Positions 8,623 to 19,117 are shown, counted from the stretch's first letter. The stretch: 64,000 nucleotides of DNA from Borrelia sp. RT5S (GCF_021165755.1 NZ_CP088936.1:186001-250000); one strand, 5' to 3'. The notes: a model not told the origin generated them from the sequence alone. Numbers and translations are program-made.

Positions 8623-9696
8623 ATGTTTTTAAACAAACCAGATCCGATTGAAAATAAAATAAAAACGCTTGAAGATAGATTGCAAGACACAAGTTTAATT
8701 AAAAATCAAAAAGAATATGCAAAGGTAGTGAAAGAATATAACTATTTAGAAAAGATTAAAGAACAAAAAGATAAATATGAAAAGATATTGCACCACATTG
8801 AGGAAAATAAAAAAATCCTTTCTGAAGAAGAAAATTTAGAAATGAGGGAATTAGTAAGACAAGAACTGATCACTTTAAATCTTCAAAAAGATGAGACTGA
8901 GCATAGAATTAAAGTGTTGCTCTTGCCTCAAGATGAAAATGACAGTAAAAACATTATTGTTGAAATCAGAGCTGGTACGGGTGGAGAAGAGGCCGCACTT
9001 TTTGCCAATAATCTTTACGAGATGTATACAAAATATTCTGAGAAAAAAAAATGGAAAACAGAGCTTATTAACTTTAATGAAACAGAACTTGGGGGGTTTA
9101 AAGAAGTAAGCTTTGAAATAAAGGGTGGAGATGTATTTAAAAAACTCAAACATGAAAGCGGAGTCCATAGGGTTCAAAGAGTACCCATAACCGAATCTAG
9201 TGGAAGGCTTCAAACCTCTGCTGCAACCGTTGCTGTGCTTCCTGAGGTTGAAGATACAGATATTGAAATTAATGAGAAAGACTTAAGAATAGACGTGTAC
9301 AGGTCTTCTGGAGCGGGCGGCCAGCATGTTAACACAACAGACTCTGCTGTTAGGATCACACATCTACCTACAAACATTGTGGTACAATGTCAAAACGAGA
9401 GAAGTCAACACAAAAACAAAGATCAAGCAATGAAAATTTTAAGAGCTAGACTCTACGAATTTGAAGACATCAAGAAACAAGAACAGCGCTCAAGTGATAG
9501 AAGGCAACAAGTAGGGTCAGGTGATAGGTCTGAGCGAATTAGGACATATAATTTCCCACAAAACAGAGTAACGGACCACAGAGCAAACATTAGTCTTTAC
9601 AAATTGGAAGAGATTATGCAAGGAGATCTTGATTCTCTTCTTGACATGCTAGCTTTGGAACTTCAAGAAAGAGCCTTAAAAGCCAATTCAATATAA
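8623..9696 (+). CDS. prfA: peptide chain release factor 1 (RF1)
   Basis: RF1 recognises UAA and UAG and triggers peptide release. The catalytic GGQ is at residues 232-234 within [17 protein letters not shown]. The preceding [11 protein letters not shown] and the RF1-type codon-recognition segment around [12 protein letters not shown] (PxT position) are present. Length 357 is standard. The ATG follows a TTAGGAG ribosome site. prmC, whose product methylates the GGQ glutamine, follows after 9 bp. Confidence 0.98.
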   Translation: MFLNKPDPIENKIKTLEDRLQDTSLIKNQKEYAKVVKEYNYLEKIKEQKDKYEKILHHIEENKKILSEEENLEMRELVRQELITLNLQKDETEHRIKVLLLPQDENDSKNIIVEIRAGTGGEEAALFANNLYEMYTKYSEKKKWKTELINFNETELGGFKEVSFEIKGGDVFKKLKHESGVHRVQRVPITESSGRLQTSAATVAVLPEVEDTDIEINEKDLRIDVYRSSGAGGQHVNTTDSAVRITHLPTNIVVQCQNERSQHKNKDQAMKILRARLYEFEDIKKQEQRSSDRRQQVGSGDRSERIRTYNFPQNRVTDHRANISLYKLEEIMQGDLDSLLDMLALELQERALKANSI

Positions 9697-9705
9697 TTCC
9701 TTTCA

Positions 9706-10539
9706 ATGACAATAAATGAAGCAATAAAAGATTCCAAGCAATACAAAATAAGTACTCTTGAGGCTTTATTACTACTTGAAAAAATCTTAAAAACCAAAAA
9801 AGAATTTATTCTTGCCAACAAAGATCAAAACTTAACAAAAGAGGCAGAGTATAAATTTTTAAATCAAATAAATAATATAAAGTCAGGAACCCCAATATAC
9901 CATATACTTAAAATAAAAGAATTCATGGGGATAAATTTTTATATCAACAAAGATGTACTCATTCCTAGATCAGACACAGAATGTTTAGTAGAAGAAGCTT
10001 TACTGCAAATTAAAAAGAATAACTTAAATAAAATTCTAGACTTATGCTGTGGAAGCGGATGCATTGGTCTTGCGATTGCTTATTATCTTAAAAAAGAGGT
10101 AACATTGTCGGATTTCTCCATTAAGGCCCTTAAGGTGGCATTTAAAAACACAAAAAGACTAAAATTAGCAAATTATATAGAAATAATATATTCAAATCTG
10201 TTAGAATGTGTAGACAAAGAGTTTGAAATAATAATTACTAACCCTCCTTATTTGAGTGAAGAAGAATTGAGGATAAAAGAAAGATCAGAAAGGGAACCAA
10301 GGGTGGCTCTTTTAGGTTTTGGAACGGATGGACTTGAGCTTTCAAGGAAAATAATACAACAATCAAAACATAGACTTACTAAGAATGGGCTTTTAATAAT
10401 GGAATTAGCTCCATGGCAGGTGGAACCCATTAGAGAGTTTGCAGTACGGGAAGGGTTTTTATATCTCAAGACTCTACGTGATATTGAAACAAGGGAAAGA
10501 GCACTAGTACTGAGGATAACAAATGATACAACCCTATGA
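9706..10539 (+). CDS. prmC: release factor glutamine methyltransferase PrmC (HemK)
   Basis: An S-adenosylmethionine-dependent enzyme that N5-methylates the GGQ glutamine of RF1/RF2. It has the substrate-binding NPPY motif at residues 179-182, the SAM-binding motif ILDLCCGSGCIGLAIA, and VLIPRSDTE just before it. Length 277 is normal. The pairing with prfA is the classic arrangement. The end overlaps rel by 17 bp. Confidence 0.96.
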   Translation: MTINEAIKDSKQYKISTLEALLLLEKILKTKKEFILANKDQNLTKEAEYKFLNQINNIKSGTPIYHILKIKEFMGINFYINKDVLIPRSDTECLVEEALLQIKKNNLNKILDLCCGSGCIGLAIAYYLKKEVTLSDFSIKALKVAFKNTKRLKLANYIEIIYSNLLECVDKEFEIIITNPPYLSEEELRIKERSEREPRVALLGFGTDGLELSRKIIQQSKHRLTKNGLLIMELAPWQVEPIREFAVREGFLYLKTLRDIETRERALVLRITNDTTL

Positions 10540-12526
10540 AATTGCATACTTAATGAAAATCAATGATATTGATAAAATAAAGAATATTTTCAAAGATACC
10601 ATTAACAGTATCTACAAAGATGATATTCAAAAAAAATTAATTTTTAAAGCTCTTGAAATATCGGAGCAATTACACTACGGACAATATAGAGAAAGTGGAG
10701 TTCCTTATGTAATCCATCCAATAACGGTTGCATTATTTCTTGCAAAGTTTCAATTGGATTTCAAAACAACAATAGCTGGGCTGCTACACGATGTGCTTGA
10801 AGATACAAGTGTTTCTAAAGAAGAAATAATTAAAGAGTTTGATGAAGAAATCTTAAGCTTAATTGATGGTGTGACAAAAATTCATGATTTACACAACAAA
10901 ACAAGGACAATCAAAGAAGCGAACACAATTTCAAAAATGTTTTTTGCAATGACTCATGACATTAGAATAATAATCATTAAGCTTGCAGATAAGCTACATA
11001 ACATGACAACCCTTTCTCACTTACCCAAAAATAGAAGAGAGAGAATTGCAAAAGACTGCCTTGCCACTTATGTGCCAATTGCAGAAAGGCTTGGCATTTC
11101 ATCTCTTAAAGTATACCTGGAGGACCTTTCATTAAAATACCTTTATCCAAAAGAATATAAGGAGATAAAAAATTTTTTAGCTGAAACAAAAATAGAGAGA
11201 GAAAAAAAATTATATAAGGGAAAATTAATAATCGAGAAGGAACTTAAAAAAATTGGGATTGAAGCAGAAATTACAGTACGATCGAAACACTTCTATTCAA
11301 TATTTAGAAAAATGAAAACAAGAACCAATAACCTTTCTCAAATTTTTGACACCTTGGGCATAAGGATAATCTGCATGCAACAAAAAGAATGCTATGAAAT
11401 ACTAGAGATTGTACACAAAGTATGGAAACCAATACCTGGGAGACTAAAAGATTACATAGCAATACCTAAGGATAATAAATACCAGTCTCTACATACCACT
11501 GTAAGAATACCAGAAGACAATCAATTAATTGAAATACAAATTAGAACAGAAGAAATGGACAGAATTGCCAAATATGGCGTTGCCGCCCACTGGATCTATA
11601 AAGAACAAATTGAGCTTAAAGCTGATGACCTTTCCTTTATTAGTCGCATAAAAAAATGGCAACAAGATTCGGCAAATAAAAATCAATACTCAATGAATGA
11701 CATACACAAAGAACTATTAAACACATTTATATATGTGTATACACCAGAAGGAGAAATAGTAGAACTTCCATTCGGATCAAACTCAATTGACTTCGCCTAC
11801 TCAATACATACAGATATTGGAGATCAAGCACTTTATGCAAAAATTAACGGAAAGATTAGCTCTCTGACCAAACCGTTAAGAAACGAGCAAATTGTTGAAA
11901 TATTTACCTCACCAGAAGCAAAAGCCGATGTAATTTGGCTAAATAGCGTTAGGACAAAAAAAGCACGCTCAAAAATCAGATCTTGGCTTAACAAGAATGA
12001 TGATACAATATTCGTAGACAATAATATAATTGCATATCTTATTGGAGAGTCTAAAGAGCAGAAAAGACTTTTTAGCCTCTTTAAATCCTTAACAAAATCT
12101 AGAATAAAAAGAATTGCCATATCTCCTGAATGCAATCCATCAACAGGAGAAGACATTATTGGAATCATACAAAAAGATGAAATCATAGTACACAACGATA
12201 ATTGTCAAGCAGCAAAACATTACAAAAAAAGCCACCTGGTTGAAGTAGAATGGGAAGCAACACCAACAAGAAAAGTGTATCACATTGTAATATTCTTAAA
12301 AAATTTGAAAGGCCTTTTCAATTATCTGGATAGCATTTTCACAACTTTCAATATAAGGCTTATTAGTGAAAAAATAGAAGACTGCGGAAATGGGTACGGC
12401 ATAAGCAACATAATTATCTCATCGAATGCAAAAAATGTAGCAATGGTCCTCTCATCTCTTAAAGAAAATCCCAATATACTTAAAATAATGCAAGTAGAAG
12501 AAGATATTAAAAACTATGAGAATTAA
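10523..12526 (+). CDS. rel: bifunctional (p)ppGpp synthetase/hydrolase Rel
   Basis: The stringent-response enzyme; Borrelia is known to have a single Rel/Spo. Domains in order: HD hydrolase (HYGQYRESGVPYVIHP, then LLHDVLEDT with the intact His-Asp), synthetase (PGRLKDYIAIPKDNKYQSLH), TGS (YVYTPEGEIVELPFGSNS) and a C-terminal ACT domain from about residue 590. The intact HD motif argues that both activities are kept. The start overlaps prmC, and the end overlaps the next gene by 11 bp. Length 667 matches the known Borrelia protein. Confidence 0.97.
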   Translation: MIQPYEIAYLMKINDIDKIKNIFKDTINSIYKDDIQKKLIFKALEISEQLHYGQYRESGVPYVIHPITVALFLAKFQLDFKTTIAGLLHDVLEDTSVSKEEIIKEFDEEILSLIDGVTKIHDLHNKTRTIKEANTISKMFFAMTHDIRIIIIKLADKLHNMTTLSHLPKNRRERIAKDCLATYVPIAERLGISSLKVYLEDLSLKYLYPKEYKEIKNFLAETKIEREKKLYKGKLIIEKELKKIGIEAEITVRSKHFYSIFRKMKTRTNNLSQIFDTLGIRIICMQQKECYEILEIVHKVWKPIPGRLKDYIAIPKDNKYQSLHTTVRIPEDNQLIEIQIRTEEMDRIAKYGVAAHWIYKEQIELKADDLSFISRIKKWQQDSANKNQYSMNDIHKELLNTFIYVYTPEGEIVELPFGSNSIDFAYSIHTDIGDQALYAKINGKISSLTKPLRNEQIVEIFTSPEAKADVIWLNSVRTKKARSKIRSWLNKNDDTIFVDNNIIAYLIGESKEQKRLFSLFKSLTKSRIKRIAISPECNPSTGEDIIGIIQKDEIIVHNDNCQAAKHYKKSHLVEVEWEATPTRKVYHIVIFLKNLKGLFNYLDSIFTTFNIRLISEKIEDCGNGYGISNIIISSNAKNVAMVLSSLKENPNILKIMQVEEDIKNYEN

Positions 12527-14747
12527 GATATTATTCTTAGTTCTATTTCACGTGTTTGTTGCATACAAAACAATAAAAGCAAATGAAACAAATTCATACA
12601 GTCAACAAATAAAAAATCATATTAAGAATATCAATGAATTAAATGAAGCTACAGAAAAAATAACAAGTACTTATGACTACATAAAAAAATATTTGACAGA
12701 AAACAAGATTGGATATAAAGAACATTCACTTCAAGAGATCGGATTTATTGGATACTCACAAAAAACAATTCACTCGCAGATAAAGGGAAATGGCAAAATT
12801 ACGTATAACATTATCATCCCTATAGAAATACAATATGATTTGAAAAACAATCTTGCAATTTCAATTGCAATCACATTACTAACTGAATTACAAAATATCA
12901 AAATTGAAAATACTCTAAACATATACTTTATCGAAGACGATTCATATAAACAAATGTCAACAATAAGCAGTAGATTACTTCTTAACAACAATATTCTTGT
13001 AAAAAATACAAGAACAATATACTTGATGTTAAATGCCGAGAAAGAAAATAATATAATAGAATTTAAGAATCAATCAAACTTAATGAACTCAAAAACAGAC
13101 CTAAATTTTCTAGAAATACTCATTAAAGCATTTGAAGACAACAAAGTGAATTTTGTTGTCTCAAAAATCCGCGATAGGAACATAAACGAAATATACAACT
13201 TGTACCTAGAAGAAGAGATTCCAATTTTAATTATCAATAACAACCAGAAGGCCCCTTTGCTGGCACACCCAAAAAATAATAATCTTTCTGATATCTACAA
13301 GTCAATTCAAGAAATAATAACATCTGAACAAATTGCCAAAACTGAAAATCACCTGCATTATATCATCATAAACACTCCAGCTAAAAAATTGATCATAAGC
13401 GAAGGCACTCTCATTGTATTAATATATGCAATCTACAATTCCATTATATTAATGTTTCTCAGAAAGTTTACAAAAAGCAGTATAATGGTTAAGAGAATTA
13501 AAGACAACTACTACAAAATAATAAGACTGTTTTTTATATTATTCTTAAGCACATACATTTCAGTCACCATCACAAATAAAATACTCACAGAGTATGAAAG
13601 CGCGATAGACTATAGCATAATAAACCCAATCTATCTGGTAAATTTCTTCTTGACTTTATTTAATTTTAACCTGCTTTCCTACTTCACATATAAATTTAAA
13701 ATATATCTAAATTTTAGAGAGCTTAAGTATCTAGCAATAGCAATTTCTGTTATTGAACTTATTATGCTGTTATATATTAAGATAGAGTTTATCCTGATCA
13801 TACTGCTTAAAAATATATTAATAATACTTATCCCTAACAAGAGAAACATTACAAAAAAGATAATAGTAACTCTTATTTGGACAGTAAACTTCATACTAAC
13901 GACATCTTTACAAACAACTTCTCTTATTTCAAGACCAGTGGCGTTGAGCTACTTAATATCGATATCACTCTTCTCACCAATACTTACTGATATCGTAGAG
14001 CATTTAAAGTACAAGACACCGCCAATGCTACAAGAATTTAAAAAGGCTGAAAAGATGGTGTCTATAACTTTTTTCCTAATAATCGCTACGATAATAATCT
14101 CAAATAACATAAGTACAATTTCAACGATCAAAATAGACCAAATAATAAGCTTTCCAGAAAAAATCAATAAAATTAATGTAGAATATCTTAAAGAAAATAG
14201 AAATACAATTCAAATATCAACAAAAAGTTTCAGTCTAGAATTAAATAAAGACGAAAAACAAGTGGAAAAAGCATTTAAAATACAAAAAGATTTAATAAGT
14301 GTACATTTTCAAAAGATAGATATTGCTGAGAGGAGCATATATGGAATAAAAATTAATACTGGAAATATTGCAAAACAAATCAACCTATCTTTACAAAATG
14401 CATCTGAACTTATCATATATCAAAGCAATACCCCATATAAAATAGCGTCTAATAATGTGACGTTTACAGTAAACAATATCAAATCAAATACAATAAACAT
14501 TGCTTTTACAGTCAAATCTCAAGAAGACATTAAATACGATGCATTTGCCTATTTCGACACCAACGATTATTACGTCAGGATACACGACAAGGAAACCAAA
14601 AAAGAGTATAAAAACATAAAAGCAGACTACTCATATTCCATCAAGTATTCAGGTATACTTCCTAAACCCGAAAAACAAGATCCAGATATCTTCTTTAAAC
14701 TCCAAGGTGATAGAGAAATAGAAAATTTGAAGAATTTAAAATTCTAA
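12516..14747 (+). CDS. large membrane protein with degenerate M28-peptidase-like N-terminal domain
   Basis: A 743-residue protein: an N-terminal signal or anchor (residues 1-20), an extracytoplasmic domain to about 285, then about eight hydrophobic helices (about 290-530), and a soluble C-terminal domain. The segment from about 105 (IIPIEIQYDLKNNLAISIAI, then NTLNIYFIEDDSYKQMS) has the order of an M28 aminopeptidase core, but the Asp/His/Glu zinc ligands expected there are not visible. M28-like domains joined to membrane helices are known in other families, so a non-catalytic relative is plausible. It may belong to the prfA-prmC-rel operon, overlapping rel by 11 bp. Confidence 0.6.
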   Translation: MRIKILFLVLFHVFVAYKTIKANETNSYSQQIKNHIKNINELNEATEKITSTYDYIKKYLTENKIGYKEHSLQEIGFIGYSQKTIHSQIKGNGKITYNIIIPIEIQYDLKNNLAISIAITLLTELQNIKIENTLNIYFIEDDSYKQMSTISSRLLLNNNILVKNTRTIYLMLNAEKENNIIEFKNQSNLMNSKTDLNFLEILIKAFEDNKVNFVVSKIRDRNINEIYNLYLEEEIPILIINNNQKAPLLAHPKNNNLSDIYKSIQEIITSEQIAKTENHLHYIIINTPAKKLIISEGTLIVLIYAIYNSIILMFLRKFTKSSIMVKRIKDNYYKIIRLFFILFLSTYISVTITNKILTEYESAIDYSIINPIYLVNFFLTLFNFNLLSYFTYKFKIYLNFRELKYLAIAISVIELIMLLYIKIEFILIILLKNILIILIPNKRNITKKIIVTLIWTVNFILTTSLQTTSLISRPVALSYLISISLFSPILTDIVEHLKYKTPPMLQEFKKAEKMVSITFFLIIATIIISNNISTISTIKIDQIISFPEKINKINVEYLKENRNTIQISTKSFSLELNKDEKQVEKAFKIQKDLISVHFQKIDIAERSIYGIKINTGNIAKQINLSLQNASELIIYQSNTPYKIASNNVTFTVNNIKSNTINIAFTVKSQEDIKYDAFAYFDTNDYYVRIHDKETKKEYKNIKADYSYSIKYSGILPKPEKQDPDIFFKLQGDREIENLKNLKF

Positions 14748-14748
14748 A

Positions 14749-15843
14749 CTAGTTTTCTAACTTTGCAAAATCAATCCTTTTCTTTTTCTTTTCATAACTA
14801 TTAAAGGCAAAGTCCACTAGTTTATCAACCAAACACTCATAATCCACCCCATCATGTTCGCACATCTTAGAAAACATAGAAATATCCGTAAATCCTGGTA
14901 TTGTATTTATCTCGTTAATATAAATTAACCCAGTGTCTTTTTCAACAAAAAAATCAATCCTTGCCATCCCCCTGAGTTCTAAACATTTATAAACCAAAAA
15001 TGCATATTCTTTAATGTCTAGTAAATGCTTTGTGTCAAGATAAGCAGGAATATTAAATACAACAGAATTCCCAGGAATGGTAGCGTACTTGGCATCATAG
15101 TCATAAAACACAAAATCCTGCACAACGACCTCTCCGGGAGTAAATATTTTAATTTGATCGTTTCCAATAACAGAACATTCAATCTCCCTAACCTTCATAA
15201 ATTTCTCTATAATAATAGTTAAATCATATTTAAAAGCTTCCTCGATACACTTTTCAACCTGACTGTCCTCATATGCAACATTTATTCCAATTGAAGAACC
15301 CAGTATAGCTGGCTTAACGATCACAGGATATTTTAAATTTTGTCTTATATTATTTTTAACCTCTTCCTTATCTAACAGATAATCATATTTTCTCAGTCCA
15401 ATAAAGGGTACTAGAGGAATATTAAAACTTTTAAGAAAAAGTTTACAGAAATACTTATTACTAGAAATAGCACTTCCTAAGATACCAGGCCCAACACAAG
15501 GAATATCCATTATTTTCAAAAGTCCCTGAATAGAGCCATCCTCACCTGTCCTACCATGTACAATAGGAAATACAACATCGATTTCTAGATTTCTGTCTCC
15601 TACAAATATTCCAACGCCAGGAACTAGACTAATAACAGAAGAGCCATCTTTCTTAATTAATTCAAAGGCATCGGGTACAAATTCCAATAAGTACCAAGTT
15701 CCAGTATTCTTATCAATAAAAACTGAAAATATATTATACTTATCTAACCTCCTAAGAGCCATATAAACCCCATAAGCAGATCGACAGGAAATTTCATGCT
15801 CAAAAGAAACCCCCCCGAATATCAGCATAAGATTTTTCTTCAT
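14749..15843 (-). CDS. ddl: D-alanine--D-alanine ligase
   Basis: An ATP-grasp enzyme that makes D-Ala-D-Ala for peptidoglycan. Signatures: LMLIFGGVSFEHEIS at the N-terminus, HGRTGEDGSIQGLL, the ATP-grasp KYPVIVKPAILGSSIG, and the C-terminal MARIDFFVEKDTG with INEINTIPGFTD. Length 364 is normal. It lies 4 bp after murE, which also acts in peptidoglycan precursor synthesis, so the two form an operon. It is convergent with the membrane protein gene, with a single base between stops. Confidence 0.97.
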   Translation of the reverse strand: MKKNLMLIFGGVSFEHEISCRSAYGVYMALRRLDKYNIFSVFIDKNTGTWYLLEFVPDAFELIKKDGSSVISLVPGVGIFVGDRNLEIDVVFPIVHGRTGEDGSIQGLLKIMDIPCVGPGILGSAISSNKYFCKLFLKSFNIPLVPFIGLRKYDYLLDKEEVKNNIRQNLKYPVIVKPAILGSSIGINVAYEDSQVEKCIEEAFKYDLTIIIEKFMKVREIECSVIGNDQIKIFTPGEVVVQDFVFYDYDAKYATIPGNSVVFNIPAYLDTKHLLDIKEYAFLVYKCLELRGMARIDFFVEKDTGLIYINEINTIPGFTDISMFSKMCEHDGVDYECLVDKLVDFAFNSYEKKKKRIDFAKLEN

Positions 15844-15847
15844 AAAA

Positions 15848-17371
15848 TTAACCCCTATTTATTAAACGTAAAATAATATCTTTAATAACAACTTTTTCAT
15901 CCCAAAAGACACTCCTATCCTCATATATTATAGAATCTTCATGCCCCTTCCCAAGAGTAACGACTAAATCATCAGCACCCGCAAGACTTATTGCTTTCTC
16001 AATTGCATCTCTCCTATTAGAAATGAAAAATAAGTTCTCACCCTGCGTCTTATTTAAAATTCCTTCTGCAATATCGTTAATGATCTGTATGCTATCCTCC
16101 CCCCTTGGATCTTCATCACAAAGTACTATTATGTCCGCATACCTGTCTGCAATCTCTCCCTGCAATTTTCTCTTTGCAACATCTCTCTCCCCAGCAGAAC
16201 CAAAAACAGCAATTAATCTATTTTTTGAAAGTCTTCTAAAGATAGGAAAAAGTTTAAGAAAAGCACCCGGAGTATGTGCATAATCAATAATTAAAGAAAA
16301 ATTCTGCCCAAAATCAACACTATCCATTCGTCCGCAAAGACCCCTAATATTCACAAGACTATCAATAAGTTCTGCTATACCAATATTTGCAACCTGACTT
16401 ACGGCAACTAGAGCAGCAATAACATTCTCAACGTTAAAACTACCCGTCAAGTCAACCCTAGCATCATACTTAATATTGTTATTAAAAAATTCAAACTCCG
16501 TAAAACCCATTTGTTCACTAATATTACTTACAAAAAAATCAGCATTTTCATTCTCTAAACTGTATGTATAAGATCTGTTAATAGAATTTAAAAATATAGA
16601 AGAATTCTTATCATCAATATTGACAACGCCAAACCCATCACTAGCAGCAGCAGCAGCAAAAAGATTAAGTTTAGAACTCAAATAATTTTCCATCGTACCA
16701 TGAAATTCAAGATGCTCATGGCCAACATTAGTTAAAACAGCAACAGAATACTTAACATCAACAAGCCTTGCCGTTCTGGGATCAAGCCCATGTGATGTTG
16801 ATTCGACAATAGCATACTCAACATTATTATCAACCATCCTACTGAGAAAAAAATGAATTTCTGTTGACTCTGGGGTTGACTGCCTATAAGGATTTTTAAT
16901 GAAACTTCCACTTCCATCATCAAAAAATACTGTTGAAATAAATCCAACCCTAGCCCCAACAGACTTTAAAAGAGTATATATATAAAAACAAACAGAACTC
17001 TTACCGTCTGTTCCTGTCACTCCAATAATTTTAAGCTTTTTTGAAGGCTCATCATAAAAAATGCTAGAAAAATTTGACATAAATCTCTTTATGTTACAAG
17101 AATCAACTTTGATGTATGTTACATTTGGAGCACAAAAGTCAACATTATTAGTATGCACAATAACATTACTGCCCCTCTGAATCGCTGCCTCAACAAATTT
17201 TTGCCCATCAAAATGAAACCCTGGAAGAGCAAAAAATACAAAATTAGACAAAACACACCTTGAATCATATGCAAGTCCCATTATCTCCACATCACAAGAT
17301 CCTCTAATTTCTTTAACCAGATTTTTATCCAACCTAGACAAAATACCATGAAGTCTCTTTTTTCTATTCAT
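15848..17371 (-). CDS. murE: UDP-MurNAc-tripeptide synthetase MurE
   Basis: Mur ligase adding the third amino acid to the peptidoglycan stem. The P-loop GVTGTDGKSS, ESTSHGLD, LTNVGHEHLEFHGTMENY, DYAHTPGAF and GSAGERDVAKR are all MurE hallmarks. The DNPR-type motif that selects meso-diaminopimelate reads DEDPRGED here, which does not match the usual DNPR; Borrelia peptidoglycan is known to use ornithine, so this difference is expected. The frame opens at 17401, but the ATG at 17371 (MNRKKRLHG) suits the family start better. Confidence 0.95.
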   Translation of the reverse strand: MNRKKRLHGILSRLDKNLVKEIRGSCDVEIMGLAYDSRCVLSNFVFFALPGFHFDGQKFVEAAIQRGSNVIVHTNNVDFCAPNVTYIKVDSCNIKRFMSNFSSIFYDEPSKKLKIIGVTGTDGKSSVCFYIYTLLKSVGARVGFISTVFFDDGSGSFIKNPYRQSTPESTEIHFFLSRMVDNNVEYAIVESTSHGLDPRTARLVDVKYSVAVLTNVGHEHLEFHGTMENYLSSKLNLFAAAAASDGFGVVNIDDKNSSIFLNSINRSYTYSLENENADFFVSNISEQMGFTEFEFFNNNIKYDARVDLTGSFNVENVIAALVAVSQVANIGIAELIDSLVNIRGLCGRMDSVDFGQNFSLIIDYAHTPGAFLKLFPIFRRLSKNRLIAVFGSAGERDVAKRKLQGEIADRYADIIVLCDEDPRGEDSIQIINDIAEGILNKTQGENLFFISNRRDAIEKAISLAGADDLVVTLGKGHEDSIIYEDRSVFWDEKVVIKDIILRLINRG

Positions 17372-17526
17372 ACTTCTAGATTGTACAAGAATAAAAATCA
17401 TTTTGATATAGAACGCAAGAGAAAAGCCTTTTAAAGGATTAAGAGCTGTTACGCCTTTAGCACGACAAAGGCTATAAACATTGTTTACAATTCAAACATT
17501 TTTTAATAAACTAACTAGTGTTTAAT

Positions 17527-17599
17527 GGCGCTGTACCCAAGTGGCTAAGGGAGAAGTCTGCAAAACTTTGATTCGCCGGTTCGATTCCGGTCAGCGCCT
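17527..17599 (+). tRNA. tRNA-Cys (anticodon GCA)
   Basis: A full cloverleaf: acceptor GGCGCTG pairs with CAGCGCC, anticodon loop CTGCAAA on a stem GAAGT/ACTTT, T-arm GCCGG/CCGGT around TTCGATT, and a U discriminator as expected for Cys. The CCA end is not encoded. It lies between murE and the CorC-like gene. Confidence 0.95.
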
Positions 17600-17655
17600 T
17601 AAGAGCCGATAAAAGCCATGCATTATTTCACGAAGGTAGCCTTAGAATAACGGAT

Positions 17656-18897
17656 ATGTTGGAGTTATCATTAATAATCGTATCTATAGTACTCTCGGCA
17701 GTTTTTTCAGCATCAGAGACAGCATACACCTCGTTAAGCTTAATGCAGCTCCAAGATATAAAGAAGAAGGGTAAATTAGGTGCAATTGTGTATTACTTGG
17801 CTCAAAATCCGTCGAAACTTGTCACGACAATTTTGATTGGAAACAATATTTCCAATATAACAACCAGTGTTCTTGCGACAAAATTTGTTCTTAATAGGTA
17901 TGGAGACACTGCTCTCGCTTTTTCAACAGGAATTGTGACAATAGTAGTTCTTATATTCTCCGAAATATTTCCCAAACAGATTGCAATATTAAATAATGAA
18001 GGCATAGCCTTGTCAACCTCAATCTTACTTAAAACATTAACGTTCATATTCACACCCATAATATACGTGATTAACGGAATGACTAAAGCTCTATTAATCC
18101 TATGCAAAATAAAAACAAGTCAAAAAATGAATAAAGATACCATAAGAAATATGTTGTCTCTAGCTGAAAACTTAGGGATCCTAGAAAATGATGCTAGAAT
18201 ATTCATGCAAAAGATGTTAAATATAGGAGAAGTTAGAACCTCTGAAGTTATGACTCACCGTACAGAAGTATTTTCCCTATCAAGCACATCAAAACTGAAA
18301 GATAAGATTAAAATAATTAAAAAGGAAGGATATTCCAGGATTCCTGTGTATAGGGGGCAGAATAGAGAACAAATAATAGGAATTTTAATAACCAAAGATT
18401 TAATTGAGATAAGTAAAAAAGAACTTGAGAAAAGCATCATAAAATTTGCAAAACCTGCTGTCTTTGTACAACAAAACAAAAGAATAAAAGATACTCTAGC
18501 AATTATGAGACAAAAACAGAAAATAATGGCAATTGTTATTGATGAATATGGAGGTTTTTCGGGAATACTTACAATAGAGGATATAGTCGAGAAAATATTT
18601 GGAGCAATATTTGATGAGTATGATTTAGAAGAAGAAAAACAGTTTATTATTAAAAGGAGTGAAAACATTTACCTAATACTCGGTGAGACCACCTTTGATG
18701 AGATCGAAGAAATTATTGGAATAAAAATTCAACACAAAGATTACATAAATACAGTTGGTGGATACATAATGGATTTACTTGATAAGATTCCTAAAGGGGG
18801 AGAACAAGTTAATACAGAACATGGAGAATACTTAATAGAGGAAGTGAGGAATCATAAGATTAGAAAAATAATCTTTAAAAAATTTGAAAAGGAGTAA
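17656..18897 (+). CDS. CNNM/CBS-domain membrane protein of the CorC/HlyC ('hemolysin') family
   Basis: A 413-residue protein with an N-terminal DUF21/CNNM transmembrane domain (SLIIVSIVLSAVFSASETAYTS, GNNISNITTS, IFSEIFPKQIA), a CBS pair (about 205-320; HRTEVFSLSS, YSRIPVYRGQ, DEYGGFSGILTIEDIVE) and a C-terminal CorC_HlyC domain with the conserved EEIIG and TVGGYIMDLL. Family members are linked to magnesium or cobalt transport; the name hemolysin is historical. It is preceded by tRNA-Cys on the same strand. Its last codons contain a strong ribosome site for a short ORF that follows. Confidence 0.94.
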   Translation: MLELSLIIVSIVLSAVFSASETAYTSLSLMQLQDIKKKGKLGAIVYYLAQNPSKLVTTILIGNNISNITTSVLATKFVLNRYGDTALAFSTGIVTIVVLIFSEIFPKQIAILNNEGIALSTSILLKTLTFIFTPIIYVINGMTKALLILCKIKTSQKMNKDTIRNMLSLAENLGILENDARIFMQKMLNIGEVRTSEVMTHRTEVFSLSSTSKLKDKIKIIKKEGYSRIPVYRGQNREQIIGILITKDLIEISKKELEKSIIKFAKPAVFVQQNKRIKDTLAIMRQKQKIMAIVIDEYGGFSGILTIEDIVEKIFGAIFDEYDLEEEKQFIIKRSENIYLILGETTFDEIEEIIGIKIQHKDYINTVGGYIMDLLDKIPKGGEQVNTEHGEYLIEEVRNHKIRKIIFKKFEKE

Positions 18898-18899
18898 AA

Positions 18900-19055
18900 G
18901 TGTATAAAAATCTTTGGAGAATGGTTTTTAATTTTCCAGAACCTAGATTGAACACAAAACATGGCTTTAACGGAACACCCGCTTATTTGCTAACAATACA
19001 AAATTCAATGAAAGTAGTGAACTTTAATATTATTAAAAATTTATTCTTAATTTAA
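18900..19055 (+). CDS. candidate 51-codon small ORF coupled to the CorC-like gene
   Basis: A GTG start two bases after the previous stop, with AAAAGGAG ending 5 bases before it, heads a 51-codon ORF that ends in TAA. The predicted peptide includes LWRMVFNFPEPRLNTKHG and ends NIIKNLFLI. It has no motif I know. The ribosome site is among the best-placed in the window, which argues for translation; against it, the peptide is not recognisable and could be the remains of a longer gene. Confidence 0.45.
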   Translation: MYKNLWRMVFNFPEPRLNTKHGFNGTPAYLLTIQNSMKVVNFNIIKNLFLI

Positions 19056-19117
19056 CATCAAAAATAAAGAAGAAGATGTAGATTTTTTTCTTGCTAAATA
19101 AATAAAAGGAGGATAAA

